In this document: positions 5,680 to 12,187 of the stretch, one piece after another
Position numbering within the stretch: the stretch's first letter is position 1
Layout: each line of letters opens with the position of its first letter
Source: Anaerolineales bacterium UBA3071
Lineage (GTDB): Bacteria; Chloroflexota; Anaerolineae; UBA3071
NCBI GenBank assembly: GCA_002366755.1
Contig: DFBV01000105.1
Location: forward strand, 1 to 12,187
Direction: 5' to 3'
Length of the DNA stretch: 12,187 bases
Position numbers and translations under genes: made by a program
The notes under the pieces: model-generated
What the model saw: only the letters and a program-made list of their open reading frames with translations
Database searches by the model: none
What the model was told of the DNA's origin: nothing

Positions 5680-6861
5680 CTACACGCCTCGCTCTCGCTT
5701 GCTGCGGTCTTTGGCCGAGCGAACGTAGACCATGCCCCGCGCGGCCAGGGCCTCCTCCACCATCTGTTCTACCAGGCGCCGTTCGCCGGTGGTAATGACC
5801 GCCTGCTCGTGCGCTTCCATCAGGGCAGGCGGATAGCCACGTCCGCGGCGACATTGGTCAGCCACCGCTGCGTGTAGGAGCCCGCGCATCGTGGCATCTT
5901 GCATCACCCACTGCGGCGCCTCCAGACGGGCGATCTCCTCGCCAGTGTGCAAGTAGAAAAACTGCACTCGCTGCTCGCCGTAGCGGTCGAGAATGGTCGA
6001 GGTGCTGTCGAAGACAGCGCTGCGCTGACCCGGCTGCAGGTGGCGCAGGAAGAGCGGTTGGTCGCGGATATCGGCCAGCGCCCGGCAAAGGGCACGCTCC
6101 TCGTCGCTGGCCCCCACGCACTGCCCGCAATGCTTCGGATCCTTCCCGCAGACCAGCAACCGCAGAGTGTTGGCCACGTCTTGCGCACCCGGATAGCTGA
6201 TGTAGCTGGCCACGGGAATGCCCGCCCCCTCGAAACGCTCCAAGCAATCCAAGATCTGTGGCAAGAAGTGACGCACCACTGCATCCTCCTCGTTTTGCAA
6301 GGCCCAGAAGATGAGTGAGCCGTCCCGCAGCGCCAGCACCGGCCCGTCGGCGGGGGCCTCTCGGGCCGCCTCCCACAGCGCCTGCAACTCCTCCGAGGCC
6401 ATGCGCAACCCCAGGCGGGCGCCTTCCACGGGGATGCGGCGGCCTTCGGCAGTGATGTAGATGCTCTCCGCGTCCGAACAGAACATGCCACGGGCCCAAA
6501 GACGCGCGTCGGGCTGCTGGCCATAAGTGAGGCGAGCCAGCCCCACGTTGAGCACGAAGAAGCGCAGCGGGCTGTGGCGGTCAGGCGCGATGGTGGAGCC
6601 GTCGGAGGCCACGACGGTGAAGCCAGCGGTGGGCAGCGGCGGCGCCGGATGAGTTGTACTGATCTCTTCCACAGGCTTGGCGACCAGCCAGGGGATGCGG
6701 TCGCGGTGCCCTCGTTCCCGCAGCACTTGCCGGAGATGAGCGGTATCGGCGGTACGCAGCAGCTCGCAGGCAGCGTTCATGTGATCGGCTAGCGCTTCCG
6801 TATGCGCCTGAGCGATCATCTGAGCGATCTGCGGCTGAATAGTGGCTAGATCAAGCGGCAT
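5680..6861 (-). CDS. nurA: NurA family nuclease
   Basis: This 393-residue protein has the NurA signatures. VVASDGSTIAPDRH (83-96) carries the first metal-binding Asp (D87). VLALRDGSLIFW (175-186) carries the second (D180), and HEQAVITTGERRLVEQ (351-366) supplies the C-terminal basic segment. NurA is a Mn-dependent single- and double-strand nuclease with an RNase H-like core that works inside the HerA ring during DNA end resection. An unusual insert has four cysteines, C238-x6-C245-x2-C248-x10-C259, a possible zinc or iron-sulfur site. Start ATG 6861 lies about 35 bases below a near-perfect promoter; the ribosome site is weak. The gene diverges from sbcD and is followed by the HAS-barrel gene. 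Its herA partner is not adjacent. Confidence 0.87.
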   Translation of the reverse strand: MPLDLATIQPQIAQMIAQAHTEALADHMNAACELLRTADTAHLRQVLRERGHRDRIPWLVAKPVEEISTTHPAPPLPTAGFTVVASDGSTIAPDRHSPLRFFVLNVGLARLTYGQQPDARLWARGMFCSDAESIYITAEGRRIPVEGARLGLRMASEELQALWEAAREAPADGPVLALRDGSLIFWALQNEEDAVVRHFLPQILDCLERFEGAGIPVASYISYPGAQDVANTLRLLVCGKDPKHCGQCVGASDEERALCRALADIRDQPLFLRHLQPGQRSAVFDSTSTILDRYGEQRVQFFYLHTGEEIARLEAPQWVMQDATMRGLLHAAVADQCRRGRGYPPALMEAHEQAVITTGERRLVEQMVEEALAARGMVYVRSAKDRSKRERGV

Positions 6862-6895
6862 AGGTTGATTCCAACTTCCAACTCCCAGTCAGTAG

Positions 6896-6924
6896 ATTAT
6901 ACCTCAGGTGGAGCCGCGTGGCAA
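6896..6924 (-). promoter_or_regulatory. sigma70-type promoter of nurA
   Basis: On the minus strand TTGCCA (6924-6919), a 17-base spacer and a perfect TATAAT (6901-6896) direct transcription into nurA. The -35 box is six bases from that of the divergent sbcD promoter, so a regulator bound here could control both. Confidence 0.82.
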
Positions 6925-6930
6925 GCTAGG

Positions 6931-6959
6931 TTGACAAAAAGTGCTAGTTGTCGTAAAAT
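6931..6959 (+). promoter_or_regulatory. sigma70-type promoter of sbcD
   Basis: A perfect TTGACA (6931-6936), a 17-base spacer and TAAAAT (6954-6959) lead into the sbcD leader. The predicted start of transcription, about 6966, falls just before the tandem repeat at 6969-6994. Confidence 0.82.
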
Positions 6960-6968
6960 GGGGGTAGG

Positions 6969-6994
6969 CATTTGCGACGTTCATTTGCGACGTT
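6969..6994 (+). repeat. Perfect 13-bp tandem direct repeat at the sbcD transcription start
   Basis: CATTTGCGACGTT occurs twice in succession (6969-6981 and 6982-6994) with no spacer or mismatch, ten bases after the -10 box. Its position suits a repressor operator or a leader RNA element; a replication-slippage duplication is the plain alternative. Confidence 0.7.
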
Positions 6995-7040
6995 GCATTC
7001 TGGCGATGACGTGCCGTGCTGAGAGGAGACGGCTGCAGCT

Positions 7041-8279
7041 TTGATTCGCGTCCTTCACTTCGCCGACCTACACTTAGGCGTCGAGAACTATGGGCGGCTG
7101 GAGCCAGCCACGGGACTGTCCAGCCGCGTGACGGACTTCCTCCGCGCCTTCGATGCCCTGGTGGACTATGCGCTGACCGAGGATGTTGACTTGGTCCTCT
7201 TCGCCGGCGATGCTTTCAGGACTCGCACGCCGTCCCCCACCTATCAGCGGGAGTTCGCCGCCCGCATCCACCGCCTGGCAGTGGAGGCCGGCATCCCCAC
7301 TTTCTTGCTGGTGGGCAATCACGACCTGTCGCACGCTGCCGGCCGCGCCCATAGCATCGAGATCTTCCAGACGCTGGAGGTGGAGAACGTCCACGTGGCC
7401 CGCAAGCCGGCGGTCATGCGCATTGAGACCCGCCACGGGCCACTGCAGATCGTCGCCCTGCCCTGGATCGTGCGCAGCGCCATTCTGGCCAGGGAAGCGT
7501 ACAAGGGCTGCAACCTGGAAGAGATCCACGCGCTGATGCTGAGACGGCTGGAGGAACTGCTGCTAACCGGAGAGGAGAGCCTGGTCAGCCAGCTTGACCC
7601 GGACCTGCCGACCATCCTCGCCGCGCACGGGACGGTACAGGGCGCCATCTACGGCTCCGAGCGCAGCGTGATGCTGGGCAGTGATCTCATCCTGCCGCCG
7701 AGCCTGGTGCAGCACACCGCCTTCGACTACGTCGCGCTGGGACACATCCATAAGCATCAGTCCGTCGGCGAACAGCCGCCAGCGGTCTACGCGGGCAGCT
7801 TGGAGCGCATTGACTTCGGTGAGGAGAAGGAAGCCAAGGGGTTCGTCGTCGTGGAACTGGAACGGGGGCGGGCCGCCTGGCGCTTCGTGTCGCTGCCAGC
7901 CCGGCCTTTCGTCACCATCCGCGTTGAGGCTATGCTCCCCGATCCTACGGCCCAGGTGCTGGCAGCCATCGAGGAGCACGACATCGCCGATGCCGTAGTG
8001 CGGCTGCAGATCAAGTTGACGGCCACAGCGGAACCACTGCTAGATGAGAGGACGATTCGCAAAGCGCTCGCCCCGGCCTTCTACGTGGCAGCGGTTGCCA
8101 AGGAAGTGGAACGGCCCACACGGCTGCGCTTGGGTCGCCAAGAGACCATCGAGACCTTGACGCCGCGGGATCTGCTGACGCGCTATTTCCAGGCCAAGCA
8201 AGTTCCGGCGGAGCGAGCGGACGTGCTGTTGCACTACGCCGACGAGCTACTCGCCCAAACGAGCGAGAAGGGAGGATAA
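7041..8279 (+). CDS. sbcD: SbcD/Mre11-type DNA double-strand-break nuclease
   Basis: This 412-residue metallophosphoesterase has every Mre11/SbcD motif in order: HFADLHLG (D9, H11), LFAGDAFR (D57), LLVGNHD (92-95), ILAAHGTV (H196) and ALGHIHKHQ (H235, H237), then the family's AGSLERIDFGEE segment. It should cut DNA ends and hairpins, normally in complex with the SMC-like ATPase SbcC/Rad50. No sbcC is present downstream. The start is TTG at 7041, the only start that keeps the first motif near the N-terminus; the best ribosome site (AGGAG) is about 12 bases away, so translation may be weak. It has a strong promoter and diverges from nurA. The next gene begins two bases after its stop. It may be the Mre11 member of a HerA/NurA resection system. 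Confidence 0.9.
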   Translation: MIRVLHFADLHLGVENYGRLEPATGLSSRVTDFLRAFDALVDYALTEDVDLVLFAGDAFRTRTPSPTYQREFAARIHRLAVEAGIPTFLLVGNHDLSHAAGRAHSIEIFQTLEVENVHVARKPAVMRIETRHGPLQIVALPWIVRSAILAREAYKGCNLEEIHALMLRRLEELLLTGEESLVSQLDPDLPTILAAHGTVQGAIYGSERSVMLGSDLILPPSLVQHTAFDYVALGHIHKHQSVGEQPPAVYAGSLERIDFGEEKEAKGFVVVELERGRAAWRFVSLPARPFVTIRVEAMLPDPTAQVLAAIEEHDIADAVVRLQIKLTATAEPLLDERTIRKALAPAFYVAAVAKEVERPTRLRLGRQETIETLTPRDLLTRYFQAKQVPAERADVLLHYADELLAQTSEKGG

Positions 8280-8281
8280 GC

Positions 8282-10408
8282 ATGACCTCGTTGCAGACAA
8301 ACGTGGGTCAACTGAGCGCAACTGGAGGCGTGTGTCAGTCCTGGGCACCCAATGCGCGGGCAGTGGAACCGACCGTGTCTGACAGGCTGGGGCAGCGCAA
8401 GGGCAATCTCTACGTCCTGACGGAGCTACTGGGCAGCCAACCATCGCCTCAAGTACTCTACCGCCAGATAGTGAACGTCATCCAGCGTGTCTACTACGAA
8501 GCACCGAGCAGCGTCACTGCGGCCCTGCAATCGGCGATTGTCGAGGCGCACCTCCTGTTGCAGGAAGCAGGTGTCACAGGCGGCGTAAGCTGCGTGGTGC
8601 TCCGGGATGCTGAGATCTACATCGCCCAGGTAGCCCCCGCGTTGGTCGTGGTCGCTCATCCCACCATCGTGCAGCTATTCCCCGCCTCGCCGATGGCATT
8701 CGATAACCCGCTGGGCGGCAAGACGCGGCCCGAAATCGGGCTGTTCCACTCCCCCGTGGAGACCCCTACCGCCATCTTGTTGGCCAACAGCCGCTGGCTG
8801 TCCCGGGTCGAGCCCAAGATGCTGGCAGGGGCAACGACTGCCTCCGGTGTCTCAGGTATACTCGACGTCCTCCGGGAATTCGCGGGACGCGCCAACCTGT
8901 CGGCGATGGTGGTCGGATTGGGCGTGCCCGCCGACGCTCCTGAGGTCCGAGACGGACGGGAGGTGGAGGCATGGGTTGAACAAGTCAGGGGCGAAGTTGA
9001 AGAAGAGGACGTCTACCAAACCGAGAGAGACTGGGAAGAGTCACCTGGCGAGCGAGCGGAGTCTGCCCACTCAGTCGGTGACATGGCCCGCGACGCCGGG
9101 AGGGGCGTAGCAACGATTGGTGCTCGGCTGGCCGATAGCGCCAAGATCCTAGGAGGGCGGATGCTGCCGGAGGCAGAGGCTGTGACGCGGAAGCGTGCGC
9201 GCCCCAGGGAACGGCCCGAAAGGAAGCACTCCCGTTGGCCAGTGATCGTCGCCGTAGTCATGCCCCTGCTGGTAGCACTCGTGGCTGCGGGGCTCTGGTG
9301 GCAGCGAGGATGGGAAAGAGATCAGCAATTCACGAGCATGCTGCAAGGTGCGAGGGCGGCCCTGGATGGCACAGTCGGCATGGAGGACGAGGCATTGGCT
9401 CGTGGTCAGCTTCGTGACGCCGAGGGGCGAATCACCGAGGCGTTGCTGCTAAGGCCCGGCGATCCCGACGCAGAGAGCCTGCGCCAGGAGATACAGAGGG
9501 AACTGGACCGCGTCAATCACGTGGTGACCCTGCCCATGCTGATGCCGCTGCAACAGTACTCAGGCATAGGACGAGATCTTGGCTGCGTGCTGCTCAGCGG
9601 GCGCAACGTCTTCGTGCTCGACCGGGGAAAGGACGAGGTCTACCAGTACCAACTGGACCCGGATTTGCACGACGTGGTTGAGCCAGTGGGAGAAGGACCC
9701 GTGATCCAGAAAGGGCAACAGGCAGGCCAGGCAGTGGTGAGCGAGCTGGCGGACATGAGCTGGCTTACGGCTGTGGGGAACCAGGACAAGAGCGGCCTGC
9801 TGGTGCTCGATCAGGCTGGGGGGCTGTTCCTCAGTGACGCTACGGGCATGTGGCAGCCCATCCACTTGCCCCTGCAACTGCCCAAAGATTGGCGATATCC
9901 ACAGTCGGCCGAAACCTATCAGGGCAACTTCTACGTGCTCGAGCCTTCTCTGCACCAGATCTTCCGCTACGTGCCAAGCGGCGGAGGCTACGGCGAAACT
10001 CCCACGGACTACTTCGAAGACAATGCGCTGATCAACCTGGGAGGCGTCGTGGACATGGCCATCAGCAGCGAGCTGTGTGGCGGCCACGTTTACCTCCTGT
10101 ACCGCAATGGCATACTGACCAAGTACACCTGGGGCTCGCCAGAGCCTTTCGAGGCGGATGTCCTCGACCAGCGCCTGCAAGACACTCCCGCCTTCTTCTC
10201 CAGCGCTGATGAGTGTCACCTGTACGTGGCCGATGCCGGCAACAACCGCATCGTCGAATTCGATGCCAACGGCACATTCCAGCACCAATATCGCCTGGCC
10301 GAAGGGGACACTCTGCGGTCCGTGCGCAGCCTCTTCGTGGACGAGGCCGACGACGCTTTCTACATCCTCACCGACGATGCGCTGTACCGCACCCCCATTC
10401 CCCGGTAG
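8282..10408 (+). CDS. Membrane-anchored PP2C-like (degenerate) protein with C-terminal beta-propeller
   Basis: This 708-residue protein has three parts. Residues about 35-215 resemble a PP2C-type phosphatase (GNLYVLTELLG, a GGVSCVVLRDAEIYIAQVAP stretch, AILLANSRWLSRVEP). The metal-binding Gly-Asp expected after the YIA(n/q)V strand is replaced by Ala-Pro, so it is probably inactive. An acidic and then basic linker (220-318) leads to a single membrane helix at about 319-340. A short helical region (345-410) precedes a beta-propeller (about 420-708) with an NHL-like repeat LYVADAGNNRIVEFDANG (647-664). With the N-terminus inside, the propeller would be outside the cell, suggesting sensing or binding. 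ATG 8282 follows the sbcD stop by two bases, with GGGAGG seven bases upstream, so the genes are translated together. The domain calls rest on pattern and fold reasoning; the function is unknown. Confidence 0.75.
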   Translation: MTSLQTNVGQLSATGGVCQSWAPNARAVEPTVSDRLGQRKGNLYVLTELLGSQPSPQVLYRQIVNVIQRVYYEAPSSVTAALQSAIVEAHLLLQEAGVTGGVSCVVLRDAEIYIAQVAPALVVVAHPTIVQLFPASPMAFDNPLGGKTRPEIGLFHSPVETPTAILLANSRWLSRVEPKMLAGATTASGVSGILDVLREFAGRANLSAMVVGLGVPADAPEVRDGREVEAWVEQVRGEVEEEDVYQTERDWEESPGERAESAHSVGDMARDAGRGVATIGARLADSAKILGGRMLPEAEAVTRKRARPRERPERKHSRWPVIVAVVMPLLVALVAAGLWWQRGWERDQQFTSMLQGARAALDGTVGMEDEALARGQLRDAEGRITEALLLRPGDPDAESLRQEIQRELDRVNHVVTLPMLMPLQQYSGIGRDLGCVLLSGRNVFVLDRGKDEVYQYQLDPDLHDVVEPVGEGPVIQKGQQAGQAVVSELADMSWLTAVGNQDKSGLLVLDQAGGLFLSDATGMWQPIHLPLQLPKDWRYPQSAETYQGNFYVLEPSLHQIFRYVPSGGGYGETPTDYFEDNALINLGGVVDMAISSELCGGHVYLLYRNGILTKYTWGSPEPFEADVLDQRLQDTPAFFSSADECHLYVADAGNNRIVEFDANGTFQHQYRLAEGDTLRSVRSLFVDEADDAFYILTDDALYRTPIPR

Positions 10409-10464
10409 CAGCCTTGGCACCTGAGCGTATTCGGGGGAGAGGCGAGGAGAGGAGAGAAGAGGAA

Positions 10465-11304
10465 ATGGCAGTACGGATTGTCACTGACACAAGCTGCGAT
10501 CTACCCCCGGATCTCGAGAGGGAGATCAGGGAGATTGGCGTCATCATCATTCCCTTCACCTTCCGTTTCGGGCTCGAGGAGTGCCAGGACAAGTCGATCT
10601 CTATGGAGGAATTCCTGGCCAGGGCCGCAGGGAACTGGCCGACGACCTCGATCCCTTCGACGGGAGTATTCATCCAGGCTTTCCGTGAGTGTGTGGAGGC
10701 TGGCGATGACGTCGTCTGCATCACGATTACGGGCAGACACAGCGCAACCTATTCCGCGGCCGTCACGGCCAGCCAGCAGTTTGCTCCGGGACAGGTCACC
10801 GTGGTGGATTCGAGGTCGCTGTCCGTAGGCCAGGGGTTGTTGGTGCTTGCCGCCGCCCGCGCCGCCCGCGAGGGGAAGGACCCTGAAGGCGTTGTGGAAG
10901 CCGTCGCCGATCTGCGTAGACGCCTCCGCCTGTTCATCACCTTGGACACTGTGGAGTACCTGGTCCGAGGAGGCAGGGCTAGCAGGCTCAGCGGAGTCAT
11001 GGCCGCATTGTTGAGGATCAGACCGATTCTTACCCTGATAGATGGCGAATTGACGGTCCTCGACCGGCCCCGAGGCAGAAAGGCGGCCAAGCAGAAGCTG
11101 ATGGAGCTGGCCAGGGGTTGTCTCCCGGCCGAGACGATCGGCGTCGCTCACATCGCCTGTGAGGAAGAAGCCCAAGCACTCGTCTCGGACCTCTCTCTGC
11201 AAACCGGCTACCCTGAAGAAGAAATCCTCCTGGCCGAGACGGGCATGATCTTGGCCACTCACGGCGGACCGGGAACTCTAGGAATCGTGGTGGTTTCGAA
11301 GTAA
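10465..11304 (+). CDS. DegV family fatty-acid-binding protein (FakB-like)
   Basis: The complete 279-residue protein carries the full set of DegV motifs: IVTDTSCDLPPDL (5-17), TTSIPSTGVF in the lipid-binding loop, ITGRHSATYSAA, VVDSRSLSVGQGLLVLAA, VEYLVRGGRASR, and the C-terminal TGMILATHGGPGTLGIVVV. Such proteins hold a fatty acid and hand it to FakA for phosphorylation. The length is normal. The frame stays open upstream to 10213, but that part overlaps the propeller gene and is Arg-rich noise. ATG 10465 follows a purine-rich stretch (GAGGAGAGGAGAGAAGAGG) with several possible ribosome sites. It lies 56 bases after the propeller gene and may belong to the sbcD transcript. A second, distinct DegV gene lies at the left edge of the window. 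Confidence 0.93.
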   Translation: MAVRIVTDTSCDLPPDLEREIREIGVIIIPFTFRFGLEECQDKSISMEEFLARAAGNWPTTSIPSTGVFIQAFRECVEAGDDVVCITITGRHSATYSAAVTASQQFAPGQVTVVDSRSLSVGQGLLVLAAARAAREGKDPEGVVEAVADLRRRLRLFITLDTVEYLVRGGRASRLSGVMAALLRIRPILTLIDGELTVLDRPRGRKAAKQKLMELARGCLPAETIGVAHIACEEEAQALVSDLSLQTGYPEEEILLAETGMILATHGGPGTLGIVVVSK

Positions 11305-11463
11305 GGAAACGTAGGCACGCAGGGGATCCTTGTCTGCGCCGAAGGTGCGGCCACGTTGGTGGCGTTTCAGCAGCTACGCCGCCAGGGCTGGACCGGCAGC
11401 GACGAGACCGTGGCCCTGTTCAACACCGGCAGCGGCCTCAAGTACGCCCACCTTTGGGCGTGA
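11305..11463 (+). pseudogene. thrC: Remnant of the 3' end of a threonine synthase gene
   Basis: Immediately after the DegV stop, the frame through 11317-11463 reads GILVCAEGAATLVAFQQL and ends DETVALFNTGSGLKYAHLWA before TGA. EGAATLxA and LFNTGSGLKY are signatures of the C-terminus of PLP-dependent threonine synthase. The stretch has only 48 codons, no usable start or ribosome site, and nothing of the remaining roughly 300-350 residues, so it is a relic. The conserved residues show little decay, which suggests a fairly recent deletion that brought the DegV gene against the thrC tail. Confidence 0.8.
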
Positions 11464-11487
11464 TGGGGGAGATAGACTGCGGAGGGA

Positions 11488-11991
11488 ATGGTGGAACCCC
11501 AAAGAAGCTTGCAGGTGATCGATGACGAGAGCAAACGTGCACGAAGATTCTACACCAGATTACGCTCTCGCATTGTGGCCTGGCTGGAGGAGCATACAGA
11601 TGCTAGTGATCGAGTAAGAGAATACCTGTTGCTGTTGCCCGATCTCTTTGTTCTCCTGCTCCGTCTGATTGGAGACCCGCGAGTTGACGCTCCTCTCAAG
11701 ATGCAGCTCATCGCTGCCAGTGCCTATGTCCTCTCACCGATTGATCTGCTGCCCGATTTCCTGCTCCCCACTGGCCTGATTGACGATGCAATTGCCGTAG
11801 CCTTCGTCCTGAGTCGCCTGACCAAGATCATGGGAGACACTGGCGAAGAAGCTCTGAGGGAACACTGGGAGGGACAAGGAGATATCCTGGCTCAGATCCA
11901 GAAGATTACAGCAACCGCCGACACCGTGATTGATCAGAGAATACTCCAGCGGCTTCGAAGGATCTTCTCCGGTGGACCGCGCAGCGTGTGA
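11488..11991 (+). CDS. DUF1232 (YkvA-like) membrane protein
   Basis: A 167-residue protein with the DUF1232 signature ASAYVLSPIDLLPDFLLPTG at residues 77-96, followed by LIDDAIAVAFVLSRL. This family of small membrane-associated proteins has no established function. The N-terminal 45 residues are charged and helical (DESKRARRFYTRLRSRIVAW); a hydrophobic segment at about 46-61 and the motif region could each span or enter the membrane. Start ATG 11488 is preceded by GGAGGG four to five bases away. It lies 24 bases after the thrC remnant and may share the upstream transcript. Codon use is less GC-rich than in the neighbouring genes. Confidence 0.85.
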   Translation: MVEPQRSLQVIDDESKRARRFYTRLRSRIVAWLEEHTDASDRVREYLLLLPDLFVLLLRLIGDPRVDAPLKMQLIAASAYVLSPIDLLPDFLLPTGLIDDAIAVAFVLSRLTKIMGDTGEEALREHWEGQGDILAQIQKITATADTVIDQRILQRLRRIFSGGPRSV

Positions 11992-12048
11992 CGCTGGCGA
12001 CCGCAGAGCGCCCCAGCCGCCACCATGGCGCCGGGCCGCAGACCAACC

Positions 12049-12187
12049 CTACGGCTCAGCTCCATGATGGCCTTCCAGCGGTACCCCCAGTTTCTCCATC
12101 GCGGCTGCCAGGGCGTCGTTGGCTTGCTCCAACTGCTCGGCGGCGGCTTCAATGTTCCCAGCGGCGTGCTCGTGCCCAGCCGCGAGA
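12049..12187 (-). CDS. C-terminal end of an unidentified protein (runs off the right edge)
   Basis: The minus strand from the edge to the TAG at 12051-12049 encodes 46 residues beginning LAAGHEHAAGNIEAAAEQLE and ending EKLGVPLEGHHGAEP. It is Ala/Glu-rich and amphipathic, suggesting the last helices of a helical bundle or coiled coil. I do not recognise the family. It converges on the DUF1232 gene with a 57-base gap. Support comes from the helical heptad-like pattern and codon-position GC; a chance open frame cannot be excluded in such a short piece. Confidence 0.5.
   Translation of the reverse strand, partial: LAAGHEHAAGNIEAAAEQLEQANDALAAAMEKLGVPLEGHHGAEP

Noticed and set aside
9560..10420. 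286-codon minus-strand frame opposite the propeller gene
   Set aside because: No recognisable motif, no ribosome site, and wholly antisense to a coding region whose plus-strand product has clear domains.
10213..10464. N-terminal extension of the DegV gene by 84 residues
   Set aside because: The extra part is Arg/Pro/His-rich, overlaps the upstream gene by about 195 bases, and the DegV fold starts at the ATG at 10465 behind a good ribosome site.

Overview
The window (12,187 bases, GC-rich) looks like chromosome from a free-living bacterium. The best guess is a member of the Chloroflexota (Anaerolineae-like) or a similar lineage. That guess rests on a bacterial HerA/NurA/HAS-barrel set beside an SbcD/Mre11 gene, on GC-rich coding sequence, and on short palindromic repeats at gene ends. 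It is an inference, because there is no rRNA or other marker gene. No stretch longer than 300 bases lacks a gene. I saw no tRNA, rRNA, CRISPR array or transposase.

Left part, minus strand (1-3710). Read in the direction of transcription, this holds a MNT nucleotidyltransferase fused to a HepT-like HEPN domain (3710-2874), a second small MNT-type nucleotidyltransferase with an unclear start (2823-2506), a small two-helix membrane protein with a C-terminal zinc ribbon (2441-2157) and a HerA-type hexameric ATPase (2113-485). The gaps are only 40-65 bases, so one transcript is possible. A strong sigma70-type promoter lies in front of the first gene. Behind herA are two inverted repeats, followed by a separate promoter and the first 77 codons of a DegV-family gene that runs off the left edge.

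Middle. Diverging from the fused nucleotidyltransferase/HEPN gene, and with its own promoter, is the azlC-azlD pair (3907-4973), a branched-chain amino acid exporter with ATGA-overlapped genes. It converges on a minus-strand pair: nurA (6861-5680) and a small stand-alone HAS-barrel protein (5577-4981). An inverted repeat separates these two.

Right part, plus strand. nurA diverges from an sbcD/mre11-type nuclease gene (7041-8279). Both have near-consensus promoters whose -35 boxes are six bases apart, and a perfect 13-bp tandem repeat sits at the sbcD transcription start. Two bases after sbcD, where sbcC/rad50 is often found, comes a 708-residue protein with a degenerate PP2C-like domain, one membrane helix and a C-terminal beta-propeller. 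Next are a complete DegV gene (10465-11304), a 48-codon remnant of the 3' end of a threonine synthase gene, a DUF1232 membrane protein (11488-11991) and the last 46 codons of an unidentified minus-strand gene.

Together, HerA (translocase), NurA (nuclease), the HAS-barrel protein (probable adaptor) and SbcD/Mre11 suggest a DNA end-processing system. It is scattered over about 8 kb and interrupted by a transporter and a toxin-antitoxin-like module. The other genes (DegV lipid carriers, AzlCD, DUF1232) have no evident link to it.
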